From the NCBI GenBank assembly GCA_021202275.1, contig JAJQDI010000032.1:1-62167 (forward strand): a DNA stretch of 62,167 nt, written 5' to 3'. The notes beneath the pieces are model-generated. The model was given only the letters and a program-made list of their open reading frames with translations. It made no database searches and had not been told where the DNA came from. Shown in pieces: positions 53,154 to 62,159 of the stretch. The number at the start of each line of letters is the position of its first letter. The first letter of the stretch is position 1. Made by a program: the position numbers and the translations under genes. This stretch comes from Bacteroides sp. (GTDB lineage: Bacteria; Bacteroidota; Bacteroidia; Bacteroidales; Bacteroidaceae).

Positions 53154-53219
53154 GAAGAGAGATCGTTTTCCTGTATGTCTGTAGAGATTTTAGACTTTCA
53201 ATGAATACATCGTTTGGTT

Positions 53220-54734
53220 ATGGAAAAAAAATATATCTTTCTGGCGTGTGTGTGTATCGGTTCTTTTTGCCTCTCCGGATGTAGTTCCGGCTTTGAAGAT
53301 GACGATAGAAGCAACAGCGGTACGGATGTGGAGGTCTCCGAGGCTTCAGAAGAGGATTATGTGGAGAATTCCGTATTTACGGAGGCCGTGTATATCCACT
53401 TCTCCGGTAGTTCGGCTTCGGTGGTGAATAACGTTGGCGGAGTAAGTGTTTCGCAGTCGGGTGCTGCCGTGACAGTCTCTTCTACTGCGAAAGAGGTGGA
53501 ATATATCTTGTCGGGTACCACTACCGAAGGTTCCTTCAAACTATATAGTGACTATAAATGTAAGCTGTTACTCAACGGAGTGAATATCACCTCTGCTTCC
53601 GGACCGGCGATAAACATACAGTCGGGCAAGCGCATGTTCGTGGTGCTGGAAGAAGGCTCGGATAATTACCTGACAGATAGCAGTTCATACTCTTACAGCA
53701 GTGAAGATCAGAAAGCGGCTTTTTTCAGTGAGGGACAGCTGTTGTTCAGCGGCAATGGTAGCCTGACTGTGAAAGGGAACTACAAACACGCTGTTTGTAG
53801 CGACGATTATATCTTTATCCGGGAAGGAGTGCGTATCGCGGTGACCGGTACAGTGAAAGATGGTTTTCATTGCAACGATCATTTCCTGATGGAGGGCGGT
53901 ACACTGGAGATCTGTTCGTCGGACGAAGGCATCTGTTGCGAAAAAGGTTCTGTGGTGATCCACGACGGAGACATTACCATTGAGACCAACGGCACTTCTG
54001 CCAAAGGGATCAAAGGGGTGGGAAATGTGACGATCAACGGAGGGGAGATCCGTATTACCGCTTCCGGGAGTGGGAGTAGTGAAGGGATTGAGAGTAAGAA
54101 CATCCTCACCATAAATGGTGGTCTGATCGAAGTGCATGCCTATGATGACGGGTTGAATGCCTCCAAAGCCATTAACATCAACGGAGGTACCATCTATAGT
54201 TACAGTGCCCATAACGATGGGATAGACTCCAACGGTACCCTGAGTATCTCCGGCGGGCTGGTGATTGCCTGCGGTACCACCCAGCCGGAAGATGGGATTG
54301 ATTGTGACAACCATACTTTCGCCATCACAGGCGGCACGGTGCTGGGAGTGGGTGGAGGTACCAGTACGCCTACCGCTTCCGTGTGTACCCAACCTTCTGT
54401 GATCTATGGCGGTTCGGGAACCAGCGGAGACTTGTTGCATATTGCCGCAGACGATGGGACGGGTGTTCTCACCTTCCGGCTTCCGCGGAGCTATTCGCAG
54501 ATGACCGTGTTGTACAGTGGGCCGGCTTTGAAGGCCGGTCAGAGTTATACCCTCTGTTCCGGTGGGACATCCGCGGGCGGGACAGACTACTGTGGCTATA
54601 TCACTGACAATACCTATTCCGGAGGCACTACGCTACATACATTTACCCTTAGTTCCCTGGTGACCCAGGTGGGTAGCACTTCCGGTGGCGGAGGCGGTAA
54701 TCCGGGCGGCGGCAGGCCCGGTAGCGGTTGGTAA
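53220..54734 (+). CDS. Surface lipoprotein with beta-helix (DUF4353-type) domain
   Basis: A 504-residue protein with a lipoprotein signal (ending LSGC). A Ser/Asp-rich linker is followed by a long right-handed beta-helix region (about 100-400) built from repeats of the INGG-x-IxxxxxxxDGI kind, as in carbohydrate-binding DUF4353 proteins. The C terminus is Gly-rich (TSGGGGGNPGGG). It probably sits on the cell surface and binds polysaccharide or polyphosphate. I chose ATG 53220 over an upstream TTG. It is the last gene of the VTC operon. Confidence 0.82.
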   Translation: MEKKYIFLACVCIGSFCLSGCSSGFEDDDRSNSGTDVEVSEASEEDYVENSVFTEAVYIHFSGSSASVVNNVGGVSVSQSGAAVTVSSTAKEVEYILSGTTTEGSFKLYSDYKCKLLLNGVNITSASGPAINIQSGKRMFVVLEEGSDNYLTDSSSYSYSSEDQKAAFFSEGQLLFSGNGSLTVKGNYKHAVCSDDYIFIREGVRIAVTGTVKDGFHCNDHFLMEGGTLEICSSDEGICCEKGSVVIHDGDITIETNGTSAKGIKGVGNVTINGGEIRITASGSGSSEGIESKNILTINGGLIEVHAYDDGLNASKAININGGTIYSYSAHNDGIDSNGTLSISGGLVIACGTTQPEDGIDCDNHTFAITGGTVLGVGGGTSTPTASVCTQPSVIYGGSGTSGDLLHIAADDGTGVLTFRLPRSYSQMTVLYSGPALKAGQSYTLCSGGTSAGGTDYCGYITDNTYSGGTTLHTFTLSSLVTQVGSTSGGGGGNPGGGRPGSGW

Positions 54735-54771
54735 AGTTGAGCGGCAAAATGATGGTGTTGGTCGATAATAT

Positions 54772-54803
54772 TTTGAATGTTTTCTGCTTTTCTTCTATCT
54801 TTG
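54772..54803 (+). promoter_or_regulatory. Promoter of the kinase/regulator pair
   Basis: TTTG (54772-54775), 20 nt, TATCTTTG (54796-54803). Transcription would begin near 54808, only a few bases before the first possible start at 54814, which favours the second ATG at 54832. Confidence 0.7.
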
Positions 54804-54831
54804 AAAAGAAGCAATGAAGAACCGAGAAGCC

Positions 54832-56013
54832 ATGAAGTTACCTTACAATCGATATCTCCCCGAGCAGCTGTTGTACCTGGTCATCTGGCTGATCGTTTTT
54901 CTGGCTCCCGTGGTGGCGTATGCCTTTATCTTTTTCTCCGGTGGCGGGGAGACATTCAACTGGCGGGCAGTATATATGTTGTGGGAACGTTTTCTGCCTT
55001 TCCTGCTTATTTTTTTAGTAAACAACTACCTGCTGGCTCCTTACCTGCTTTTCCGGAACAACTACCTGTATTATATCCTGTCGGCCGTATGTCTGGTGGT
55101 AGTCGTCTTCAGTATATTTTCGTTTTCGCACAGGCCCCCGGATAATAAATCGCCTCGCAGGCATGCGCCTGAAGAAATGCGGGACAGAATATACGACCGG
55201 AAACAGCCGCCCTCTGCCGCACAAGCGGACTCTCTTTTCGGAGAGCGGCCGTTGTTGCGTGGAAAGGGTCCTGGCCGGGGAGAACTTCCTCCGGGAAAGG
55301 GACCGGTACCTTCCAGGTTTGCCTTCATGTTTATCAACCTGCTTATTGCCATCCTGCTGATCGGGTTCAATGTAGCTGTCAGGCAGTTTTTCAAATCGGT
55401 CAGGGATGAGGCTGCTATGCGTGACATCGAACGGCATCGTTTGCAGATGGAACTGGAGTATCTGAAATATCAGATCAGTCCTCATTTCTTTATGAATACC
55501 CTGAACAATATCCACGCGTTGATGGATATGGATGTGGAGAAAGCCAAGAAAACCATCCTAGAACTTTCCAAGATGATGCGTTATCTGCTCTATGAATCCA
55601 GCCACAAATACATCCTGTTGCTCCGCGAAGTACAGTTCCTGAACAATTACATCGAACTGATGAAGATACGGTATACGGAAAAAGTCTGCGTAGAGACCTC
55701 CCTGCCTGCTCAGGTGCCGGAGATCCGTATTCCGCCGCTGCTTTTCATCTCTTTTGTGGAGAATGCTTTCAGGCATGGGGTCGGCTACCGCAACCATTCG
55801 TATATCTCCGTTTCTCTCCGTCTGGAAGAGGAACATGTGGTTTTTCACTGTGTCAACACCATCTGGGAGAAGGCGGAAGAACAGCACCAGGGGATTGGCC
55901 TGGAAAATATCCGTAAGAGACTGAAACTGCTGTACGGAAACAACTATACCCTTTCCATACAGGATCATTCCGGTCGTTTTGAAGTTTTACTAATGATACC
56001 CGTTCAACCATGA
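54832..56013 (+). CDS. LytS-type membrane histidine kinase
   Basis: A 393-residue kinase with three or four N-terminal membrane helices (LLYLVIWLIVFLAPVVAYAF, FLPFLLIFLVNN, YLYYILSAVCLVVVVFSIF). A basic Pro-rich loop and a further helix (MFINLLIAILLIGFNVAV) follow, then the His_kinase domain. The phospho-acceptor is His218 in ISPHFFMNTLN, and the ATP lid is around FVENAFRHGV and GIGLENIRKRL. It has no PAS domain. A start at 54814 is possible but leaves almost no leader after the promoter. It overlaps the response regulator by ATGA. Confidence 0.85.
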   Translation: MKLPYNRYLPEQLLYLVIWLIVFLAPVVAYAFIFFSGGGETFNWRAVYMLWERFLPFLLIFLVNNYLLAPYLLFRNNYLYYILSAVCLVVVVFSIFSFSHRPPDNKSPRRHAPEEMRDRIYDRKQPPSAAQADSLFGERPLLRGKGPGRGELPPGKGPVPSRFAFMFINLLIAILLIGFNVAVRQFFKSVRDEAAMRDIERHRLQMELEYLKYQISPHFFMNTLNNIHALMDMDVEKAKKTILELSKMMRYLLYESSHKYILLLREVQFLNNYIELMKIRYTEKVCVETSLPAQVPEIRIPPLLFISFVENAFRHGVGYRNHSYISVSLRLEEEHVVFHCVNTIWEKAEEQHQGIGLENIRKRLKLLYGNNYTLSIQDHSGRFEVLLMIPVQP

Positions 56014-56741
56014 GATGTCTGGCCATAGATGATGAACCCCTGGCACTGGCGCAGTTGGAGAGTTATATCTCCCAGGTGCCTTTCCTGCAATTGGTGAGAT
56101 CGTGCCGCGACGCGTATGAAGCTATCTCTGCTCTGGGCGAAGAGGAGATCGATCTCATCTTTATAGATATCCATATGCCCGATCTGTCGGGTATGGATCT
56201 GCTTCGTTCGTTACTCGTCCGTCCGTTGGTTGTTTTCACAACAGCCTATCCGGAATACGCCATTGAGGGGTACAAAATGGACGCGGTGGATTATCTGCTC
56301 AAACCCTTCGACTTTCAGGAGTTCCTGCGTGCGGCGGACAAGGCGCACAAACAATGGGAATACCGGTTGAGGGAGATCCGGGAGGGAGATGCTGCTGTGT
56401 TGCTGGAGCAGGAATTCCTGTTTATCAAATCGGGATATAAGATGATACGTGTCAATGTCACGGACATCAGATACATCGAGGCAAAGAACGAGTATGTGCA
56501 CATCTTTGTAGAAGGCGACCCCGATCCTGTTACCAGCCTGCTGAGTATGAAAAGTCTGGAGGAACAACTTCCCGAGTCACATTTCATGCGGGTGCACCGT
56601 TCGTTTATTGTCAACCTGTCCCGCATCCTGGAGATCTCCCGGTTCCGTATTGTTTTTGATGGGAATATCTATATACCGATCGGAGAGAATTACAAAGAGA
56701 AATTTATGGCTTATATCAACCGTAGGTGTATCGGGAAGTGA
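56010..56741 (+). CDS. LytTR-type response regulator
   Basis: A 243-residue regulator. The receiver domain (1-120) has the phospho-acceptor Asp53 in IFIDIHMPD and the Lys in YLLKPFDFQ. The C-terminal LytTR DNA-binding domain spans about 140-240 (IKSGYKMIRVNVTDIRYIEA, HFMRVHRSFIVNLSRI). It is coupled to the kinase gene before it. Targets are unknown, though such pairs often control cell-surface genes. Confidence 0.9.
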   Translation: MRCLAIDDEPLALAQLESYISQVPFLQLVRSCRDAYEAISALGEEEIDLIFIDIHMPDLSGMDLLRSLLVRPLVVFTTAYPEYAIEGYKMDAVDYLLKPFDFQEFLRAADKAHKQWEYRLREIREGDAAVLLEQEFLFIKSGYKMIRVNVTDIRYIEAKNEYVHIFVEGDPDPVTSLLSMKSLEEQLPESHFMRVHRSFIVNLSRILEISRFRIVFDGNIYIPIGENYKEKFMAYINRRCIGK

Positions 56742-56774
56742 TCCTTTCCCTCTGATTTTGTCCCTTTCCGCTAT

Positions 56775-56850
56775 AAAAAAAGGCGAGTTTCCCCACCTTA
56801 GATGTTTTCACAACGGATAAAATCCTTATTGTGATTAGCTTTCAAATTGA
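56775..56850 (-). ncRNA. tracrRNA of the type II-C CRISPR system
   Basis: On the minus strand, a -7 box TATCTTTG (56853-56860) is followed at once by an anti-repeat. Bases 56829-56848 are a 20-nt exact match (complementary in the RNA) to positions 2-21 of the CRISPR repeat. After the anti-repeat come a small hairpin (GGATTTTATCC) and a terminator stem (56782-56797, with G-U pairs) followed by seven T on the minus strand. The predicted RNA is about 75 nt. It lies between the regulator gene and cas9 and runs opposite to cas9. The -33 element is weak. Confidence 0.82.
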
Positions 56851-56938
56851 TGCAAAGATAATTCTATTTTTCTATTTATACTAATTTATCTAAAAAAAAT
56901 AATTATCTTGCGTTTCAATAAATTTTTGATACTACACG

Positions 56939-59900
56939 ATGAAAACAATTCTTGGATTAGATCTGGGAGCCGCGTCTATTGGATGGGCAGTGATACAGGA
57001 AAATGACACATATACACAAATTCTGGACCTTGGAAGTAGGGTAATACCCTATGAAGGTACAGAAGGAAAAGACTTTAGTAAAGGAACTGGCGAAAGTCGC
57101 AATGCGCTTCGTACAAAAGCCCGTACTACTCGCAAAGGTTATGACCGTTATCAGCAAAGACGGAAATTCCTCATCGACATTTTAATAAAAAAAAATGATA
57201 TGATGCCTGATGAGGAGGTAAGAAAAATGCCTAAGATGGCACTCTGGGAGTTAAGGAGTAAAGCGGTTACCCAGGATATAACCCGGCAAGAACTTGGACG
57301 AATCTTATTGTGGCTCAATCAAAAACGTGGTTATAAAAGTGGCCGGATAGATGCTAATCAGAATAAGAAAGATACCGAATATGTTGCACAGGTAAAGAGC
57401 AGACACCAGTTACTGAAAGAAAAAGGACTTACCATTGGCCAATACTTCTTTGAACAATTAAGTATAGATCCCTATTTCCGGATAAAGGACAATGTGTTTC
57501 CTCGTGAGGCCTATATGGAAGAGTTTGATGCTATATGTAAAAGGCAGTCGGCTTTATTGTCCGAAGCACTAACAAAAAAAATCAGAGATGAGATCATCTA
57601 TCATCAACGTCCTCTCAAATCCCAGAAAGGATTGGTATCCGTATGTGAGTTTGAAGGAAAATGGGTAGAAAAAGAAGGAAAGAAATTTTTTGTAGGTCCC
57701 AAAGTCGCTCCCAAAAGTTCACCTTTGTTTCAGATTGAAAAAATATGGGAGAACATCCATACCCTTAAAATAACAGATAAGAAAGGAGCAAGTCTGGTTA
57801 TTACTCCCGAACAAAAACAAAAGATCTTCCGGTACCTGGATGATCATGAGAAAATGACCTCTTCCGAGCTGTTTAAAATACTTGACATCAGCAAGAAAGA
57901 GTATGTGGCTAATAAACAAATAGAAAAAGGGATACAGGGAAATCTGACCAAAACTGCTATTCAGAAATGTCTGGAAACTGTTCCCGATCCCAACAGTCTG
58001 TTGCAACTCCATCTGAACGTTATTCACACAGGAGCCAGGTGCTATATGTACGATAAGGATACCGGAGAGATCCTGCATGAAAAAGATTGCAAAATGATTG
58101 ATCCTGCGGTAGAGAAAGAACCTTTATTTCAGTTGTGGCATACTATATATTCCATTAACGATGTAGATGAATGTATCCAGGCAATTGTAAATAAATTCCA
58201 TGTAGATCATGAAACAGCTAGTAAACTGGCACATATAGATTTTACAAAATCCGGATTTGGTAATAAATCTGTCAGACTTATCAGAAAAATATTGCCTTAC
58301 CTTATGGAAGGAGACAATTACAGTGAAGCGATGAGTTATGCGGGACATAGTCATTCCTTTTCTTTAACTGCTAATGAAAATATAAGCAGGCAATTGCAAC
58401 ATACACTCAGTCAGTTACCCAAAAATTCGCTTCGACAACCTATTGTAGAGAAAATACTCAATCAGATGATCAATCTGGTAAATACACTTATCGAACAATA
58501 TAGCCGGAAAGATGAATCCGGAAATATTATTGAATATTTTAAGTTTGATGAGATAAGAATCGAACTGGCAAGGGAACTCAAGCAAAGCAAAGAAGAACGG
58601 AATCGAACCGAGAAAGAGATAACAAAGCGTGAACGGGAAAATGAGATCATTAAAAAAAGGCTATCTGAATATGGCCTGAGGGCTACCCGCAACAACATAT
58701 TGAAGTGGAGGTTATATGAAGAAATTAATGATCATGACAAAAAATTGAATGCGATCTGTATCTACTGTGGTCAGCCTATAAGCCTTACAGATGCGATATT
58801 AGGGCATGAGGTTGAAGTAGAGCATATTATTCCGAAGGCGAAGTTATTTGATGATTCCCAAAGCAACAAAACGTTGGCACATAAAAGATGTAACTCTACC
58901 AAGAGAGATTTGACCGCCTATGATTTTATGTCTGCCAAACCTGCCCATGTTTTTGAGCAATATATTGAACGGGTCAATTTACTCTATGCAAATAAGGTAA
59001 TAAGCAAAAGTAAACGGGATAAATTATTAATGAGTGAAGAGAATATCCCAGATAATTTTATTGAAAGGCAACTACGGGAAAGTCAATATATAGCAAAGAA
59101 GGCACGAGAGATCTTGCAGACCATCTGTTATAACGTATGGAGTACCACAGGTACAATTACAGCAGAGTTGAGGCGGATATGGGGCTGGGAAGATATTACC
59201 ATGAGACTACAATTGCCCAAATACAGGGAGCATCAGCTGACAGAGATAGAAACATGGACAAGCAATCATGGAAAATCCTCTCATTCCAAAGAAAAAATCA
59301 TCGGATGGACAAAAAGAGACGATCACCGGCACCATGCGGTGGATGCCTTGACCATAGCCTGTACGAAACAAGGGTTTATTCAGCGTTTCAATACGCTGAA
59401 TTCTGCCAAGACTCAGGAGGATATGTACAAAGAGATAAAAGATTGTACCATTGAATTCAGGGAAAAACTTTCTAAACTGGAGAAATATATTAAAATAAAT
59501 CAACCTATAGCAGTTGCGGAAGTAGAGAAAGCGGTGGCTAATATTCTTATTTCTTTTAAACCAGGAAAAAAAGTGGTGGTAAAAGGAAAGCGTACATTCG
59601 GTAAGAGAGGCCACAGGAAAGTTGTACAAACCGGCATCATTGTTCCGCGGGGAGCCCTGAGCGAAGAAAGTGTATATGGTAAAATCAGGATAATAGATGA
59701 GAAAAAGAATATAAAGTATTTATTTGAAAATCCTGACCTTATCGTTGATCCTAAAGTCAAGCAATTAGTTGAAGACAGGCTTGCAGTATTTCAGAATGAC
59801 AGAAAAAAAGCAGTGGCTTCATTAAAAAAAGATCCTATATATTTAACTGAGGATAGGTCATTCCTCCTTGAGGAGGCCCGTTGTTACAAAGAAGAATATG

Positions 59901-60703
59901 TTATTAAATATGCGGTAGACATCAATTTTAACAAAATAGATAAGGTAATTGATGGTCGTGTGAAACGTATTCTTCAAAACAGGCTTGATAAATTTGGCGG
60001 CAAACCTAAAGAAGCATTTAAAGATGTGCAGCAGGGTGATAAGGTTATTCCCTGGTATGTAGACGAAGGTTTGGAACGGCCTATTCGTTCGGTGCGCTGT
60101 TCAACAGGTCTTTCGGCCGTTGTTCCGGTAAGAAAAGATCAGAACAATAAGGCAATCGGATTTGTGAAACCCGGTAATAATCATCACATTGCTATTTATA
60201 GCGACCAGGAGCAAAACAAGTGGGCATATGGTTGTACGTTCTGGCATGCAGTGGAGAGGAAGAAGTTTGGGATTCCGGTGGTTATTAAAAACACCAATGA
60301 GATCTGGGATCGTATTCTTGTGGCGGATGAAGAAACTTATCCGATCCATTTTCTTGAGAAACTACCTCCTTCCAATCAGGAACTGATCATTAGTATGCAG
60401 CAGAACGAAATGTTTATATTGGGCCTGACCGATGAGGATATCAAACTTGCAGTTAATGGTAATGATTATGCTTTGATTAGTGATCATTTGTATAGGATAC
60501 AGACTTTATCTGTAGAGGCAAATAATAAGACTATCGATATTGTTTTCAGACACCATTTGGAAACACAGATAAATGATTCTGCCGAATCTAAGGAAAGTAA
60601 ACGATTCATACGAATAAAGAGTTTAGGCTCTTTTTTCAAGAATAATCCTTGTAAAGTAAGAATAAATTGCTTAGGAAAGATTACAGCTATAAATATTACA
60701 TAG
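56939..60703 (+). CDS. cas9: Cas9 nuclease, type II-C
   Basis: A 1254-residue RNA-guided nuclease. RuvC-I holds Asp8 (GLDLGAASIGWAV), and the arginine-rich bridge helix follows (RTTRKGYDRYQQRRKFL). A helical REC lobe covers about 90-530. RuvC-II has Glu542 (IRIELAREL), the HNH domain has His629 (VEHIIPKAKLF) with CXXC pairs around it, and RuvC-III has His799 and Asp802 (HHAVDALTIA). The C-terminal PAM-interacting region covers about 850-1254. All four catalytic groups are intact. The A+T content is higher than in the flanking genes. The absence of csn2 and cas4 marks subtype II-C. The PAM cannot be predicted. Confidence 0.95.
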   Translation: MKTILGLDLGAASIGWAVIQENDTYTQILDLGSRVIPYEGTEGKDFSKGTGESRNALRTKARTTRKGYDRYQQRRKFLIDILIKKNDMMPDEEVRKMPKMALWELRSKAVTQDITRQELGRILLWLNQKRGYKSGRIDANQNKKDTEYVAQVKSRHQLLKEKGLTIGQYFFEQLSIDPYFRIKDNVFPREAYMEEFDAICKRQSALLSEALTKKIRDEIIYHQRPLKSQKGLVSVCEFEGKWVEKEGKKFFVGPKVAPKSSPLFQIEKIWENIHTLKITDKKGASLVITPEQKQKIFRYLDDHEKMTSSELFKILDISKKEYVANKQIEKGIQGNLTKTAIQKCLETVPDPNSLLQLHLNVIHTGARCYMYDKDTGEILHEKDCKMIDPAVEKEPLFQLWHTIYSINDVDECIQAIVNKFHVDHETASKLAHIDFTKSGFGNKSVRLIRKILPYLMEGDNYSEAMSYAGHSHSFSLTANENISRQLQHTLSQLPKNSLRQPIVEKILNQMINLVNTLIEQYSRKDESGNIIEYFKFDEIRIELARELKQSKEERNRTEKEITKRERENEIIKKRLSEYGLRATRNNILKWRLYEEINDHDKKLNAICIYCGQPISLTDAILGHEVEVEHIIPKAKLFDDSQSNKTLAHKRCNSTKRDLTAYDFMSAKPAHVFEQYIERVNLLYANKVISKSKRDKLLMSEENIPDNFIERQLRESQYIAKKAREILQTICYNVWSTTGTITAELRRIWGWEDITMRLQLPKYREHQLTEIETWTSNHGKSSHSKEKIIGWTKRDDHRHHAVDALTIACTKQGFIQRFNTLNSAKTQEDMYKEIKDCTIEFREKLSKLEKYIKINQPIAVAEVEKAVANILISFKPGKKVVVKGKRTFGKRGHRKVVQTGIIVPRGALSEESVYGKIRIIDEKKNIKYLFENPDLIVDPKVKQLVEDRLAVFQNDRKKAVASLKKDPIYLTEDRSFLLEEARCYKEEYVIKYAVDINFNKIDKVIDGRVKRILQNRLDKFGGKPKEAFKDVQQGDKVIPWYVDEGLERPIRSVRCSTGLSAVVPVRKDQNNKAIGFVKPGNNHHIAIYSDQEQNKWAYGCTFWHAVERKKFGIPVVIKNTNEIWDRILVADEETYPIHFLEKLPPSNQELIISMQQNEMFILGLTDEDIKLAVNGNDYALISDHLYRIQTLSVEANNKTIDIVFRHHLETQINDSAESKESKRFIRIKSLGSFFKNNPCKVRINCLGKITAINIT

Positions 60704-60728
60704 AAATCCCATTTTATACCTTTATGGC

Positions 60729-61661
60729 ATGATAAAAAAGACTCTTTATTTCGGAAATCCAACTTATTTGTCTTTGGCAAATGAACAATTGGTTATAAAA
60801 TTACCGGAAGTAGAAAAAAATAAGGACCTTTCTGATTCATTTAAAAAGGAAGCTTTTCGTACCATTCCAATCGAGGATATTGGTATACTTATTCTTGACC
60901 ATAAACAAATAACCATTACACAAGGACTTTTAGAAAAACTCTTATCGAATAATTGTGCGGTCATTACTTGCAGCAGTAATAGAATGCCCATTGGACTTCT
61001 TTGGCCTTTATCCGGGAATACCATTCAAAGTGAAAGATTTAAAGATCAGATTAATGCTTCGCTACCTTTGCGGAAACAATTGTGGCAGCAAACCATAAAA
61101 CAGAAAATAGAGAATCAGGCTTATGTTCTGAATATAAAGAGAGGTGAGGTCGTGAAAAATATGTTAGTCTGGGCCAATAATGTAAGAAGTGGTGATCCGG
61201 ATAATTACGAAGCCCGCGCTGCCGCTTATTATTGGAAATGTCTTTTTCCGGATCTTCCGGGATTTACAAGAGATAGGGACGGAATTCCTCCTAATAATCT
61301 GTTAAATTACGGATATGCGATATTACGTGCAGTTATGGCACGTTCGTTGGTCGCAAGTGGGCTTTTACCTACTTTAGGAATACATCATCATAACAGATAT
61401 AATGCTTACTGCCTGGCAGATGATATAATGGAACCATATCGCCCTTTTGTGGATAAATTAGTAATTGAAATTTTAGATAGTGGAATGGAATATGATATTA
61501 TCACATCAGATATAAAGGCGGAGTTGTTGAAAATTCCTACCCTTGATGTCTGTGTAAATGGCAAACGTAGTCCGTTGATGATTGCTGCTGGTCTGACTTC
61601 CTCTTCTCTTTATAAATGTTTCAGTGGAGAAATTAGAAAAATATCTTTTCCTTGTATGTAA
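60729..61661 (+). CDS. cas1: Cas1 spacer-integration nuclease
   Basis: A 310-residue integrase that, with Cas2, inserts new spacers. The metal-binding residues are Glu161 (NYEARAA), His219-221 (GIHHHNR) and Asp231/232 (LADDIMEPYRP). Length is normal for type II Cas1. It starts 25 nt after cas9 and has the same high A+T content. Confidence 0.95.
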   Translation: MIKKTLYFGNPTYLSLANEQLVIKLPEVEKNKDLSDSFKKEAFRTIPIEDIGILILDHKQITITQGLLEKLLSNNCAVITCSSNRMPIGLLWPLSGNTIQSERFKDQINASLPLRKQLWQQTIKQKIENQAYVLNIKRGEVVKNMLVWANNVRSGDPDNYEARAAAYYWKCLFPDLPGFTRDRDGIPPNNLLNYGYAILRAVMARSLVASGLLPTLGIHHHNRYNAYCLADDIMEPYRPFVDKLVIEILDSGMEYDIITSDIKAELLKIPTLDVCVNGKRSPLMIAAGLTSSSLYKCFSGEIRKISFPCM

Positions 61662-61671
61662 TTTATTATAT

Positions 61672-62004
61672 ATGGAACGCTTTAGTGAATATCGGATTAT
61701 GTGGGTGCTTGTACTTTTTGATCTGCCAACTGAAACGAAAAAAGAACGTAAGATCTATTCTGATTTTCGTAAAAAAATAATGGCTGACGGATTTACTATG
61801 TTTCAATTCTCGATTTATATTCGACATTGTGCCAGCAAAGAAAATGCAGATGTTCATATTAAACGGGTAAAGAAAATACTTCCTGAAAAAGGACATATAG
61901 GTATTCTATGTATTACGGATAAACAATTTGGGAATATAGAATTATATTATGGGAAAAAAGAAGAGAAAATACAAACTCCTTATCAACAATTGGAGTTATT
62001 TTAA
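61672..62004 (+). CDS. cas2: Cas2 spacer-acquisition protein
   Basis: A 110-residue ferredoxin-like subunit of the Cas1-Cas2 complex (WVLVLFDLPTETKKERK, MFQFSIYIRHC, LCITDKQFGNIELYYG). I chose the ATG at 61672, just after the cas1 stop; a longer frame begins 48 nt upstream inside cas1 but adds residues unlike Cas2. It is followed by a strong bidirectional terminator. Confidence 0.93.
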   Translation: MERFSEYRIMWVLVLFDLPTETKKERKIYSDFRKKIMADGFTMFQFSIYIRHCASKENADVHIKRVKKILPEKGHIGILCITDKQFGNIELYYGKKEEKIQTPYQQLELF

Positions 62005-62044
62005 AAGAGAAAATCCAGCTGATCGGCTGGATTTTCTCTTTTAA
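62003..62044. terminator. Bidirectional terminator between cas2 and the CRISPR array
   Basis: A near-perfect palindrome (AAAAGAGAAAATCCAGC with GCTGGATTTTCTCTTTT) has runs of T at both ends. It can end cas transcripts from the left and CRISPR transcripts entering from the right. Confidence 0.85.
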
Positions 62045-62112
62045 AACACCATCATTTTTTAATTGTGATTCTATCTGTAATATATTAGAATTTAGGATTA
62101 TGCACCACTTGT

Positions 62113-62159
62113 GGTGTTTACAATATATCAAAGATAGTAATTTGAAAGCTAATCACAAC
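62113..62159 (-). CRISPR. Terminal repeat of a type II-C CRISPR array (47 bp)
   Basis: On the minus strand the unit begins GTTGTGATTAGCTTTC and continues AAATTACTATCTTTGATA to end at TTGTAAACACC. Length and opening match the 47-bp repeats I know from Bacteroidetes II-C loci. The right boundary is clear from the match to the tracrRNA; the left one is inferred from length because only one repeat lies within the window. Bases after 62159 are the first spacer (eight visible). In the predicted transcription direction this is the last repeat of the array. It includes a complete promoter: TTG (62156-62158), 19 nt, TATCTTTG (62129-62136). Confidence 0.85.

Noticed and set aside
61624..61671. Longer N terminus for Cas2 starting inside cas1
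   Set aside because: The extra 16 residues are translated from cas1 sequence in another frame and do not resemble Cas2; the ATG at 61672 gives the normal family start.
62062..62080. AATTGTGATTCTATC before the CRISPR repeat as a degenerate repeat or second anti-repeat
   Set aside because: Only about nine bases match the repeat opening and the pairing ends there; not enough for a repeat or tracrRNA.
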